Shown: positions 34,118 to 43,051 of the stretch, piece after piece
Layout: each line of letters begins with the position of its first letter
Numbering within the stretch: position 1 is the stretch's first letter
NCBI GenBank assembly: GCA_910575445.1
Contig: CAJTFW010000003.1
Location: forward strand, 62,001 to 126,000
Reading direction: 5' to 3'
DNA: 64,000 bases
Origin: Lachnospiraceae bacterium
GTDB lineage: Bacteria > Bacillota > Clostridia > Lachnospirales > Lachnospiraceae
The notes under the pieces: generated by a model
What the model saw: only the letters and a program-made list of their open reading frames with translations
The model's database searches: none
Told to the model about the DNA's origin: nothing
Program-made: the position numbers and the translations under genes

Positions 34118-35119
34118 ATGGCATATGTCAGTGTGATTGGCGCAGGAAGTTGGGGAACGGCGATTGCAAAATTATTGTGTACAAATGGGCACAAGGTAAC
34201 ACTTTGGTCTTATCGGGAAGAAGAAGTGCGCTCGCTGATTGAGAAGCGAGAGAACCTCTCCAAGCTTCCGGGGGTAAAACTTCCAGAGGAGATTATATTT
34301 ACAGCGGATTTGGAGGCAGCTGTTCGGGATAAGGAGATGTGTGTGATGGCAGTTCCATCGACCGCTGTTCGCAGTACAGCAAAGAAGATGGCGCCTTATG
34401 CAAAGCCTGGACAGATTGTGGTCAACCTGGCGAAAGGAATCGAGGAGAGCACACTGATGATTCTGACCGATATTATTGAGCAGGAGATACCAGGTGTTCA
34501 GGCAACAGTGCTCTCAGGGCCAAGCCATGCAGAGGAAGTGGGAAGGGAAATCCCAACAACTGCAGTAGCTGGCGCAAAGAAGAAAGAGACCGCAGAGTTT
34601 ATGCAAAATATCTTTATGAACCAGCGCTTCCGAGTCTATACAAGCCCGGATATGTTGGGAATTGAGCTAGGCGGCGCCTTGAAAAATGTAATTGCGCTGG
34701 CTGCTGGTGTAGCGGATGGACTGGGCTGTGGGGATAATACCAAAGCAGCACTGATTACAAGAGGAATCGCAGAGATGAGTCGCCTTGGCGTGGCAATGGG
34801 CGGCCATATCGAGACATTTAACGGACTGGCTGGAATCGGAGACTTGATTGTAACCTGTGCTTCTAGGCATAGCAGGAACCGAAAAGCAGGATTTTTAATC
34901 GGGCAGGGCAAGTCGATGCAGGAAGCTATGGATGAGGTCAAGATGGTCGTAGAGGGTGTCTACTCCGCCAAGGCAGCGATGAAGCTTGCAAAGAAGTATC
35001 AGGTGGATATGCCGATTGTAGAAGAAGTAAATCAGGTGCTCTTTGAAGGTAAATCTGCCCGCGAAGCGATGGGAGAGCTGATGCTAAGAGACAAGAAGAC
35101 GGAGCTTGCGTGGGAGTAG
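34118..35119 (+). CDS. gpsA: Glycerol-3-phosphate dehydrogenase (NAD(P)+)
   Basis: 333 aa. VIGAGSWGTAIAKLL is the NAD-binding loop, LSGPSHAEEV and KNVIALAAGVADGLGCGDNTKAA hold the catalytic Lys and substrate site (quoted in part), and NGLAGIGDLIVTC completes the set. It makes sn-glycerol-3-P from DHAP for PlsY. AAAGGGAGAAGG upstream. The plsY-gpsA pair is a lipid-synthesis operon with der. Confidence 0.97.
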   Translation: MAYVSVIGAGSWGTAIAKLLCTNGHKVTLWSYREEEVRSLIEKRENLSKLPGVKLPEEIIFTADLEAAVRDKEMCVMAVPSTAVRSTAKKMAPYAKPGQIVVNLAKGIEESTLMILTDIIEQEIPGVQATVLSGPSHAEEVGREIPTTAVAGAKKKETAEFMQNIFMNQRFRVYTSPDMLGIELGGALKNVIALAAGVADGLGCGDNTKAALITRGIAEMSRLGVAMGGHIETFNGLAGIGDLIVTCASRHSRNRKAGFLIGQGKSMQEAMDEVKMVVEGVYSAKAAMKLAKKYQVDMPIVEEVNQVLFEGKSAREAMGELMLRDKKTELAWE

Positions 35120-35227
35120 ATAACATGGTGTATGGGGATTTCTAAAATTTGTTGAAATCTGTCGAAGATATGATAAAATAATCATGTTACCGCCCCTATA
35201 ACTGGTAACAGGAAGGGGGTGTGTTGC

Positions 35228-35311
35228 GTGAATCTATCATCTTTTATTCTCTCCGTATTGGCGAGTGTAGTTGCCTACTACATATGCAAGTGGTTAGACG
35301 GCGAGAAGTAG
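35228..35311 (+). CDS. Small hydrophobic peptide, candidate type I toxin
   Basis: 27 codons with GTG start: a single membrane helix (SFILSVLASVVAYYICKWL) and a charged tail DGEK. AAGGGGG lies 7 bases before the GTG. The leader has GTTACC/GGTAAC and a CCCCT that could pair with the SD, as in type I toxin mRNAs that hide their SD. A TTGAAA-16-TAAAAT promoter candidate lies at 35152-35179. The module has a strong terminator and an opposing promoter. The reading frame is tiny, so it rests on composition and context. It could be a small membrane protein without toxicity. Confidence 0.6.
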   Translation: MNLSSFILSVLASVVAYYICKWLDGEK

Positions 35312-35354
35312 CGGTAGCCTAGCCCGAATGGTTTACCTCTCCCAAAAAGAGGAA

Positions 35355-35398
35355 GAACCCCCAGAAGTAGTGACGTACTTTTGGGGGTTCATTCTTTT
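35355..35398. terminator. Terminator of the small-peptide module, possibly bidirectional
   Basis: GAACCCCCAGAAGTA and TACTTTTGGGGGTTC form a 15-bp stem with a GTGAC-type loop, followed by ATTCTTTTTG on the plus strand. On the minus strand TTCCTCTTTTT follows, so it may stop both sense and antisense RNA. Confidence 0.85.
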
Positions 35399-35441
35399 TG
35401 TGTTGCATGAATTCTTTATCATCTTTTTGTTGCCTGATGGA

Positions 35442-35470
35442 ATTATAGCATATGCAGTTTTGAAATGCAA
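35442..35470 (-). promoter_or_regulatory. Antisense promoter facing the small peptide gene
   Basis: On the minus strand TTGCAT (35470-35465), a 17-base spacer and TATAAT (35447-35442). Transcripts would start near 35435 and run across the terminator and the 3' end of the peptide mRNA. The downstream gene in that direction is on the far side and no minus-strand coding sequence begins here. Confidence 0.6.
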
Positions 35471-35524
35471 CATGATAAAATAAAAAAAGTTGCCTGCAAT
35501 TAAAGGAAGAATAATGAGAGGCAT

Positions 35525-36337
35525 CTAACGCAAGCTTCGGCCGCCTCCGCCATGAGTCCGTCCGCTTGACGAGGGATGGGTAGTGGTGCGGTTGTTAGAG
35601 AAGGGTGGAGGATTTTTGGGAATCTTCCGGTGTGTTAGGGTCTGATGGATAAGGCGGTCTTCGGAATGTGTCAAATGAAGGCTGCTTTTTTCATGGAGTG
35701 GATAGTGATAGGTCTCATTGGTTAAGTTGTACTTGTTTTTAATGCTGAAAAAGGTAGTAAGAGAGGCAATCAGACCTCCAATAACGCCAATAAGAGGTGC
35801 AAGCGGAATCGGAAATTCCTGATAAGGGGCGTGTGTGCCATTCTCAGAGGGAGCATTATATTGTCCTTCAGGAATCCCAAGTGTGATATAATCCTCAACA
35901 CCTTTTAAGACAAAAAATGCACTGTCCGCATAATGTTCCTCTGCTGCTTGTGTAAAAGCGTCATCTAACAGAGACTCGATGCGTGCATCTGTCAGATAGC
36001 GAAGCATCTTACCAGTGGTGGAAATATAGATTTCCTGGTTGTCAAGATCTATCAGATAGAGCATACCACTGTATTCTTCATCCATACCAAAGTCATGGGA
36101 ATCGTAGAAATCATCGGCATAGTCCTGAGCGGTCTTTCCATCTGCATCGAGTGTGGTGACAATCACATAGTCCATCTGTGTCTTATCCTGAAGCTTTTGT
36201 ATTTCTTCTGAAAGCTTATTAATATCTTCTTCAGAGAAAAGGCTGGCATTATCAAAGACACGGGAAGAGGCAGCAAGTACGTCTAAAGGGAGGAGTAGAA
36301 AAACAAGCAGAAAAAAGAAAGATATTTTTTTCAACAT
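35525..36337 (-). CDS. TPM-domain membrane protein (YdjH-like)
   Basis: 270 aa. A signal peptide (LKKISFFFLLVFLLLPLDVLA) precedes a TPM domain starting VFDNASLFSEEDINKL with VIVTTLDADGKTAQDYADDF-type sequence (quoted in part) and STTGKMLRYLTDARI. A TM helix near residues 178-200 and a Ser/Gly-rich tail ending SSGRTHGGGGRSLR follow. The tail is usual for TPM proteins. The ATG abuts the stop of the zinc-ribbon gene. By order and content this is the YdjH member of a YdjGHI-like set. Confidence 0.85.
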   Translation of the reverse strand: MLKKISFFFLLVFLLLPLDVLAASSRVFDNASLFSEEDINKLSEEIQKLQDKTQMDYVIVTTLDADGKTAQDYADDFYDSHDFGMDEEYSGMLYLIDLDNQEIYISTTGKMLRYLTDARIESLLDDAFTQAAEEHYADSAFFVLKGVEDYITLGIPEGQYNAPSENGTHAPYQEFPIPLAPLIGVIGGLIASLTTFFSIKNKYNLTNETYHYPLHEKSSLHLTHSEDRLIHQTLTHRKIPKNPPPFSNNRTTTHPSSSGRTHGGGGRSLR

Positions 36338-37383
36338 TACAGAAGGCCTCCAATCAGTGTAATCAGTGCGGTGACAACGACAAAGATACCAGCGCAGGTA
36401 AAGAATAATTTTCGCTTATAAAGCGGAAGACGGCCACAGATTTCGCCGGTCTGTCCATTCATGGCAAAATAGTAGGTCTTACTACGGTGCTGGTAAGTGA
36501 GAATCCATACAGGGAGCAGAAGATACTTCCAGATATGCTGTGCGTTGTAAGTTTGAAAGCTGTCAGTGGTGATATGCTGGTGTGAGGCAAGCGTGTCTGA
36601 CAGCAGGCTTTTGGCATAGCCATTTATCTCTTCTTGCAGCTCTGGCAGAAGGCTTTCTTTTTCGATATCTTTGACCTCTGCCTGAAAACCAGCCAGATAG
36701 CCTAGATGGAAAGAACAGGTTTTTTTAAGGTCAAAAGGAAGGATACCTTCTAGCATCTTGCTTTGTGACTTGGTAAGCGCATTGCGGGAGAGCTCTGTCA
36801 AGGAGATTTCACCCAGGCGGTGGATAGCGTAGGTCTTAGTCTCTGTATATTCAATGTCGTGCGAGTGCCAGATACGAACATTGCGTGCAGTCGCATGCAT
36901 ATCGGCTTGCAAGGTACAGTCCAGTGTCCAGTAGGGAAAATAGATGCCGGATAATTTCTCTATCTGTGCCGGAGAGTAGAAATCCGGCGGAACATAGGCT
37001 TTGCTGCCAATCCAGGAGAGAAAGCGCTTCTTTGCTTCCTCTTTGGAAATCTGAAAAGGGATAATCAGAGAAGGCATCTGCTCACCAGAGAGTCGTCCAG
37101 ATAAGACAATCGGGTTATGACAATAGTAGCAGAAGGTGGCAGCGGTTGTTGTATCTGTGGCAATCTCGGCGCCGCAGGAAGGACAAGTGTATATAAGCAC
37201 TTGTCCTTCCTGTTCTTGTGTATTCTCTTCTGTGTCCTGTATATCTTCGGATTCGGAAGTGGCAGTATCTAATTCTGTCTGAGCAAAGTCTGAGAGACAG
37301 TAAGGACAGGTATAATGTTGTGTCTCTGGTTCAAAGACCAGATAGCCGCCACAGTTTGGGCATTTGTATGTAAGAACAGACAT
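36337..37383 (-). CDS. Zinc-ribbon membrane protein (YdjG-like)
   Basis: 348 aa. Two N-terminal zinc ribbons (YKCPNCGGYLV ... YTCPYC and YTCPSCGAEI ... FCYYCHNPIV) flank an acidic Glu-rich linker. A middle domain has IIPFQISKEEAKKRFLSWIG and FPYWTLDC, and a C-terminal TM helix (LFFTCAGIFVVVTALITLIGGLL in part) ends the protein. This architecture matches YdjG of the B. subtilis pspA-ydjGHI operon. One base joins it to the TPM gene. Confidence 0.8.
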   Translation of the reverse strand: MSVLTYKCPNCGGYLVFEPETQHYTCPYCLSDFAQTELDTATSESEDIQDTEENTQEQEGQVLIYTCPSCGAEIATDTTTAATFCYYCHNPIVLSGRLSGEQMPSLIIPFQISKEEAKKRFLSWIGSKAYVPPDFYSPAQIEKLSGIYFPYWTLDCTLQADMHATARNVRIWHSHDIEYTETKTYAIHRLGEISLTELSRNALTKSQSKMLEGILPFDLKKTCSFHLGYLAGFQAEVKDIEKESLLPELQEEINGYAKSLLSDTLASHQHITTDSFQTYNAQHIWKYLLLPVWILTYQHRSKTYYFAMNGQTGEICGRLPLYKRKLFFTCAGIFVVVTALITLIGGLL

Positions 37384-37402
37384 AGGTCTACCTCGTTAAA
37401 TT

Positions 37403-38725
37403 TTAGACATGCTGTTTTCCGCAGCCAGAGCAGAATTTTCCAGTATTTACTGTGCCACAGCTACAAGTCCAGCTGCCATGATTGGCTGGTTTTGGCTGTC
37501 CACAGTTTGAGCAGAATTTTCCGGTGTTTGTGGTGCCGCAACTACAGCTCCAGCTTTCGTTATCTGTTGGTCTTGGCTGTCCGCAGTTCGAGCAGAATTT
37601 TCCCGTATTTGTGGTGCCGCAGCTACAGGTCCAGCTGTTTTTATCCAATGGCTTTGGCTGTCCGCAGTTCGAGCAGAATTTTCCCGTACTTACCGTACCA
37701 CAGGCACAGCTCCAGCCTTCTTTGGAGGCTGCTGCCGCCTGCATCTGGGTAAGATTGGTCTGGGAAGCTGTGTTTATAAAGTTGCCTCCTGCCTGCATAC
37801 CCATATTCATCCCCAGAAAGCCATTCATCGCGCCTGCGCGATTAGAGCCGGCAGCTTCCATACCTCTGGCGATTGCACCTTGTACATAGCCTTCGCGAAT
37901 CGAAGCATCGCTTAACATGGCACCTTGATTTCGAAGGTTGATAAGCTTTTTGGATTCGTCATCGTAGGTGATGCTGGCGATGCCAACGGCCTGTATCTCT
38001 ATCCCTCGCATCTGGTTCCATTCGGCATCTAATACTTCTGCCATATAGCGTCCAAGTTCCCGGCTTTTAGAAGTGACGTGCGAGATACGAATGCCATCGG
38101 CTGACATCTGATTGAGGGCAGATTGAAGTGCTTCTAAAAATTCATTGAGATATTGTTCGTTAATCGAAGTAATATCCACATAAGTCTGATTTTTGGCAAT
38201 CGCTTCCGCATAAAATTTTAATGGGTCTACAATCTTGATAGAGTAGCTCCCATGTGTTCTTAGAAATAACTCTGCGTTGTAAAAATTATCAAAGTAATTG
38301 ACGGGATTACGGGTGCCAAATTTAATGCCTTTAATCTCCTGCAGATTGATAAAGAAGACTTTCTGACTGGTGGGAGTCTGCCCGCCAAAGCGAAAACGGT
38401 TAAAGGATTCTGCTAAAGCATCTTTAAATTGTCCGTTAAAAAGAGAAGGCAGAGAGGAGTCATCAACTTCATAATATCCTTCCTCTGCCGTATAGTCCAC
38501 AATCTGTCCGCCGTCAGTCAGTATCATAAACTGATTGGGATAGACATGGATGATCGAACCATTTGAGATAGTATCGCTGCTTCCTTTTTTGTTCTGACCC
38601 CTTCGAATCGGTACACCTTTGGAAAAGACAACCTGCTCTCCCATATCCGCTGCTTCATAGACTTCAAGCCAACTGTCGGAAAGTGCGCCTCCAATGGCGT
38701 TTGTGGCTGCTCTGATAATTCCCAT
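37403..38725 (-). CDS. SPFH/YdjI-like protein with four C-terminal zinc ribbons
   Basis: 440 aa. The N-terminal part (GIIRAATNAIGGALSDSW, VFSKGVPIRRGQNKKG) and GRYMAEVLDAEWNQMRGIEI match the YdjI-type SPFH (band 7) family, which scaffolds membrane domains. Residues from about 336 hold four near-identical zinc ribbons of the form W(S/T)CxCGTxxTGKFCSxCGQ. The fourth ends FCSGCGKQHV. B. subtilis YdjI is much shorter (about 323 aa), so the ribbon tail is an expansion. SD CTCCTT (minus AAGGAG) is provided by the family A element directly upstream. Confidence 0.85.
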   Translation of the reverse strand: MGIIRAATNAIGGALSDSWLEVYEAADMGEQVVFSKGVPIRRGQNKKGSSDTISNGSIIHVYPNQFMILTDGGQIVDYTAEEGYYEVDDSSLPSLFNGQFKDALAESFNRFRFGGQTPTSQKVFFINLQEIKGIKFGTRNPVNYFDNFYNAELFLRTHGSYSIKIVDPLKFYAEAIAKNQTYVDITSINEQYLNEFLEALQSALNQMSADGIRISHVTSKSRELGRYMAEVLDAEWNQMRGIEIQAVGIASITYDDESKKLINLRNQGAMLSDASIREGYVQGAIARGMEAAGSNRAGAMNGFLGMNMGMQAGGNFINTASQTNLTQMQAAAASKEGWSCACGTVSTGKFCSNCGQPKPLDKNSWTCSCGTTNTGKFCSNCGQPRPTDNESWSCSCGTTNTGKFCSNCGQPKPANHGSWTCSCGTVNTGKFCSGCGKQHV

Positions 38726-38733
38726 CTTGATTT

Positions 38734-38947
38734 CTCCTTATTGAAGTTCCGCAACTCCCCTCCCAAGCCCCTGAACTAGGAGGATTTTCAGTCACTTGAG
38801 TGCCTGAAAATCCTCCTGGGCTTGTCCGGTCCGTTGCTGTATGTTTAAGTTCCGCAACTCCCCTTTCAAGCCCCTTTACTAGGAGAATTTTCAGCCACTT
38901 GAGTGCCTGAAAATCCTCCTGGGCTTGTCTGGTCTGTTGCTGTTTTG
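38734..38947 (-). repeat. Hairpin element family A, copy 3 (tandem pair)
   Basis: Read on the minus strand, two tandem units of about 100 bases each begin ACAGCAAC and end GTTGCGGAACTT. Each has an inner hairpin GGAGGATTTTCAGGCACTC with its complement, and ACAAGCCC/GGGGCTTG arms. The second unit ends GGAACTTCAATAAGGAG, which is the ydjI-like gene's SD. The two copies differ at a few bases, some of them on both sides of the stem. Confidence 0.7.
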
Positions 38948-38949
38948 GA

Positions 38950-40590
38950 TTAATTATCTTCTTCTGCAAATTTATTACTGGTGTATACGGTACGTTTTCT
39001 TGCCATCTCGTCGCTTTCTAGATATTCGTCATAAGTAGTAATCTTGTCAATCATCGAGCCGTTTGGCAGAATCTCGATAATGCGGTTGGCGGTTGTCTGG
39101 ACAATCTGGTGGTCGCGGGATGAGAAGAGAAGGACACCTGGAAACTTTATCATACCGTTGTTTAGGGCGGTGATAGATTCCATATCAAGGTGGTCTGTGG
39201 GCTCGTCGAGAATTAAAACGTTGGCACCAGATATCATCAGTTTGCTTAACATACAGCGAACTTTCTCGCCTCCTGAGAGGATGCGAACCTTTTTAACTCC
39301 GTCTTCTCCTGCAAAAAGCATACGTCCTAAGAAACCACGCACATAGGTGACATCCTTAACTTCCGAATACTGCGTCAGCCAGTCCACGATGATATCGTCG
39401 TTGTCAAATTCCTTTGAGTTATCCTTGGGGAAATAAGCCTGCGACGTTGTAACGCCCCATTTATAGGTGCCCTCATCTGGCTCCATCTCCCCAAAGAGAA
39501 TCTTAAAGAGCGTAGTTTTGGCAAATTCATTGCTGCCGACAAATGCCACTTTGTCATCATGCCCTAAGATAAAAGAAATATTGTCAAGGACTTTTACACC
39601 GTCAATCGTCTTGGAGATGCCTTCAACCGTCAACACTTCGTTGCCAATCTCGCGGTTGGGACGAAAATCAATATAAGGATATTTTCGGCTGGAAGGACGA
39701 ATCTCATCAAGCTGAATCTTCTCAAGTGCCCGCTTTCTAGAAGTCGCCTGTTTGGACTTGGAAGCATTGGCGGAGAAGCGGGAGATAAATTCTTGTAGCT
39801 CTTTGATTTTCTCTTCTTTTTTCTTGTTGGCTTCTTTCATCTGGCGAATCATCAGCTGACTGGACTCATACCAGAAATCATAGTTGCCGGCATAGAGCTG
39901 AATCTTGCCATAGTCAATATCTGCAATATGTGTACAGACTTTGTTAAGAAAATAACGGTCATGGGAGACCACAATCACCGTATTTTCAAAATTAATTAAA
40001 AATTCCTCAAGCCATGCAATCGCATCTAAGTCCAAATGGTTGGTCGGCTCGTCAAGAAGCAGAATATCCGGGTTCCCAAAGAGCGCCTGTGCAAGCAAAA
40101 TCTTGACTTTTTGTGCGCCAACTAAATCTTTCATTGTAGAATAGTGAAGCTCTGTCTCGATGCCAAGACCATTTAATAACATCGAAGCGTTGGACTCAGC
40201 CTCCCATCCATCCATATCTGCAAATTCACCTTCTAATTCACTTGCGCGGATACCGTCAGCATCGGTAAAATCTTCTTTGGCATAGATGGCATCCTTTTCC
40301 TTCATAATCTCATACAGACGCGCATTTCCCATAATCACAGTGTCCATAACCGTATATTCATCATATTGAAAATGGTCCTGTTTTAAGAAGGAGAGACGCT
40401 GCCCTGGAGTGATAGCGATTTCGCCACTGGTGGAATCCAGCTCCCCGGAGAGGATTTTAAGGAAAGTGGATTTACCAGCTCCATTTGCGCCGATGAGACC
40501 ATAGCAGTTTCCTTCTGTAAATTTAATATTGACATCTTCAAACAAGGCTTTTTTGCCCAGACGAAGGGTGACATTATTTGCACTTATCAT
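38950..40590 (-). CDS. ABC-F family ATPase (YkpA/YbiT-like)
   Basis: 546 aa, two ABC domains and no membrane part. Domain 1 has GLIGANGAGKST and domain 2 AFVGSNEFAKTTLF, where the Walker A is degenerate (NEFAKTT, in place of the usual NGxGKT). LSGGEKVRCMLSKLM is the second signature and DEPTDHLDMES / DEPTNHLDLDA the Walker B segments. The Lys-rich linker between them is the P-site tRNA-interaction motif region. ABC-F proteins act on the ribosome. SD AAAGG precedes the ATG at 40590. The N-terminal order and length fit the YkpA group. Confidence 0.9.
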   Translation of the reverse strand: MISANNVTLRLGKKALFEDVNIKFTEGNCYGLIGANGAGKSTFLKILSGELDSTSGEIAITPGQRLSFLKQDHFQYDEYTVMDTVIMGNARLYEIMKEKDAIYAKEDFTDADGIRASELEGEFADMDGWEAESNASMLLNGLGIETELHYSTMKDLVGAQKVKILLAQALFGNPDILLLDEPTNHLDLDAIAWLEEFLINFENTVIVVSHDRYFLNKVCTHIADIDYGKIQLYAGNYDFWYESSQLMIRQMKEANKKKEEKIKELQEFISRFSANASKSKQATSRKRALEKIQLDEIRPSSRKYPYIDFRPNREIGNEVLTVEGISKTIDGVKVLDNISFILGHDDKVAFVGSNEFAKTTLFKILFGEMEPDEGTYKWGVTTSQAYFPKDNSKEFDNDDIIVDWLTQYSEVKDVTYVRGFLGRMLFAGEDGVKKVRILSGGEKVRCMLSKLMISGANVLILDEPTDHLDMESITALNNGMIKFPGVLLFSSRDHQIVQTTANRIIEILPNGSMIDKITTYDEYLESDEMARKRTVYTSNKFAEEDN

Positions 40591-40775
40591 TACATTCAAC
40601 CTTTCTTTCTATATACATCATTGTTAATAATATACCATCATATATTTTATATAAAAATCTGTTTTTTGCAAGTGTTTTTACTTTTTTTATAAAAATGTGC
40701 TTTAGAAATTTGTAAGAATGTGGTATGATTAGATTATCAAACTATTTCATAATGTGTGTGGAGGAGTTCAGCAAA

Positions 40776-42227
40776 ATGAAGAAAATATTATTTGCGGCAT
40801 CAGAATGTGTACCATTTGTTAAAACAGGAGGGCTGGCAGACGTATGTGGGGCACTGCCGAAGGGATTTAACAAAGAGGAGTGGGATGTTCGCGTCGTAAT
40901 TCCTAACTATACGTGTATCCCTGATAAATTTCGCAATAACTTTAAGTATATCACCCACTTTTACATGGGGACAGGCTCCTATAATCCAGGAGCACATGTA
41001 GGAGTTATGACCTATGAGCTAGATGGCGTGACTTATTATTTTATCGATAACTTAGTCTATTTTGGCGGAGCAAAGCCCTATGGCGATTTCCGTACAGATA
41101 TTGAGAAATTTGCCTTTTTCTCCAAAGCAGTGCTTTCGATTCTGCCAATTGTTGGCTTCCGCCCGGATTTGATTCACTGTCATGACTGGCAGGCAGGTCT
41201 GATTCCTGTCTATTTGAAGACCGAGTTTGCACAGGGAGATTTCTACCAGGGCATCAAGACGATTATGACCATTCACAATCTAAGATTTCAGGGTATCTGG
41301 GATATTGAGACGATGCAGGGACTTACCGGACTTCCTGACTATGTATTTACACCAGATAAGCTGGAGTTTAAGAGAGATGCCAATATGTTAAAGGGTGGCC
41401 TTGTATATGCAGACTATATCACAACCGTTAGTGAGACCTATGCATATGAGATTCAGACTCCAATGTATGGCGAAGGATTAGACGGACTTCTCTCTGCAAG
41501 ACATATGGACCTTCGGGGAATTGTCAATGGTATTGACTATGATATCTGGAATCCAAATACAGATGAGAAGATTGATAAAAATTATACAATCAAGACCTTT
41601 AAGAAAGGCAAAGCAGCCAATAAAAAAGCACTTCAGCAGGCGCTAGGACTGGCAGTTGATGAAGGAAAGATGTTGATTGGACTGATTTCCCGTCTGACAG
41701 ACCAGAAGGGCTTAGATTTGATTGCAGAAGTGATGGAGCAGATTGTGGATGACAATACACAGATTGTAGTGATTGGCACAGGCGACCAGAGATATGAGGA
41801 TATGTTTAGACACTATGCATGGAAATATCCTGATAAAGTATCGGCTAATATCTACTATGCAGATGAGCTGTCTCACAAGCTGTATGCAGCAGCAGATGCG
41901 TTCTTGATGCCGTCTGCCTTTGAGCCTTGTGGATTGACACAGTTGATTTCTTTCCGCTATGGAACAGTTCCAATTGTAAGAGAGACAGGCGGACTCAAAG
42001 ACACCGTGGAGCCTTATAATGAGTATGAAGGAAAGGGCGATGGATTCTCCTTTACGAATTACAATCCATGGGATATGATGGAAGTGATTAACTATGCAAA
42101 ATATACGTATTTTGTGCATCGCAAAGAGTGGGATGAGATGGTTGCTAGAGGCATGAGAAAGGACTTCTCCTGGGATGCATCTAGATACAAATATGAAGGA
42201 ATCTATTCCTGGCTAATTGGGTGGTAG
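40776..42227 (+). CDS. glgA: Glycogen synthase
   Basis: 483 aa GT5 enzyme adding glucose from ADP-glucose to glycogen. KTGGLADVCGALPKG is the N-terminal substrate motif (Lys-Thr-Gly-Gly), HCHDWQAGLIPVYL and LISRLTDQKGLDL follow, and PSAFEPCGLTQL is the C-terminal EPCGL motif. TGGAGGAG precedes ATG 40776; the longer upstream frame lacks an SD. TATGAT at 40724-40729 with a weak TTTAGA 17 bases upstream may be the promoter. No glgC or glgB neighbours are in view. Confidence 0.96.
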   Translation: MKKILFAASECVPFVKTGGLADVCGALPKGFNKEEWDVRVVIPNYTCIPDKFRNNFKYITHFYMGTGSYNPGAHVGVMTYELDGVTYYFIDNLVYFGGAKPYGDFRTDIEKFAFFSKAVLSILPIVGFRPDLIHCHDWQAGLIPVYLKTEFAQGDFYQGIKTIMTIHNLRFQGIWDIETMQGLTGLPDYVFTPDKLEFKRDANMLKGGLVYADYITTVSETYAYEIQTPMYGEGLDGLLSARHMDLRGIVNGIDYDIWNPNTDEKIDKNYTIKTFKKGKAANKKALQQALGLAVDEGKMLIGLISRLTDQKGLDLIAEVMEQIVDDNTQIVVIGTGDQRYEDMFRHYAWKYPDKVSANIYYADELSHKLYAAADAFLMPSAFEPCGLTQLISFRYGTVPIVRETGGLKDTVEPYNEYEGKGDGFSFTNYNPWDMMEVINYAKYTYFVHRKEWDEMVARGMRKDFSWDASRYKYEGIYSWLIGW

Positions 42228-42244
42228 ATTCTGCGGCAAAAGAG

Positions 42245-42280
42245 AACGGAGCTGTTGCTATGCGGCAATGGCTCCGTTTT
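42245..42280 (+). terminator. Terminator after glgA
   Basis: AACGGAGC with GCTCCGTT, and inner TTGC with GCAA, form a two-part stem followed by TTTT. Confidence 0.8.
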
Positions 42281-42310
42281 GCGGTTATAATAGAGGGAGA
42301 CAAAAGAGGT

Positions 42311-43036
42311 ATGGCAGAGACGAAGTATGATAAGATTTATCGGGATTTAAAGGAGAAGATTGAAGGGGACAGGTATCCGTATCTGTCTTACCTTCCATCG
42401 GAGTATTCATTGATTGAGGAATATGACTGCTCCAGGAATACAGCGCGCAGGGCGATTGGACAGCTTGCAAAAGAGGGGTATGTGCAAAGCATTCACGGGA
42501 AGGGTGTGCAGGTAATTTTTGAGCCGGCGGTGGAGGAGTCTTCGTTTTTGTTTGGCGGGATTGAGAGTATGAGAGAGGCAGCTTCTAGGAATCTTAAGAA
42601 GCTTCGGACGAAGGTGGTCTTTTTCTGTGAGCTTACAGTGGATGAAAGGATTGCGAAAAGGACTTCTTTTCCCGTTGGCATACCGATTTACTACGTTCAG
42701 AGAGTACGCTATATTGATGGACAGGCACTGATTATCGACCACAACTATTTTGATAAGCGAGTGGTTGGAGAGCTAAATAAAGGGATTATGGAGGCTTCTG
42801 TGTATCAACATCTAGAAAAAGAAGTCGGGATGCGGATTATGACAACAAAGCGGAAGATGACTGTGGAGAAGATAACACAAATTGATGAAAAATATCTGGA
42901 GTTAGGGGACTATAACTGTATGGCAGTAGTCAGCAGTTCCACATACGATGACCAGGGAAATATGTTTGAATACACCGAGTCCAGACACAGGCCGGATAAG
43001 TTTGTCTTCTATTCAATTGCGCACAGGAAAGGGTGA
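42311..43036 (+). CDS. GntR/UTRA-family transcriptional regulator
   Basis: 241 aa. The N-terminal winged helix (YDKIYRDLKEKIEG ... EYDCSRNTARRAIGQLAKEGYV) is followed by a UTRA effector domain (PVGIPIYYVQRVRYIDGQAL ... SSSTYDDQGNMFEYTESRHRPDKF). It resembles TreR-like sugar-phosphate repressors, but no trehalose genes are nearby, so the ligand is unknown. A GGTATGGC start region with AGAGG upstream supports ATG 42311. Confidence 0.87.
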   Translation: MAETKYDKIYRDLKEKIEGDRYPYLSYLPSEYSLIEEYDCSRNTARRAIGQLAKEGYVQSIHGKGVQVIFEPAVEESSFLFGGIESMREAASRNLKKLRTKVVFFCELTVDERIAKRTSFPVGIPIYYVQRVRYIDGQALIIDHNYFDKRVVGELNKGIMEASVYQHLEKEVGMRIMTTKRKMTVEKITQIDEKYLELGDYNCMAVVSSSTYDDQGNMFEYTESRHRPDKFVFYSIAHRKG

Positions 43037-43051
43037 CTAGAAAATAAATAT

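Noticed and set aside
35320-35400. Possible tRNA-like structure near the small peptide gene.
   Set aside because: The hairpin is a simple stem with a U-run and lacks cloverleaf arms.
37315-37889. Plus-strand reading frames opposite the zinc-ribbon repeats.
   Set aside because: They are the complement of the four-fold ribbon repeat. No family resemblance, and the minus-strand protein is clear.
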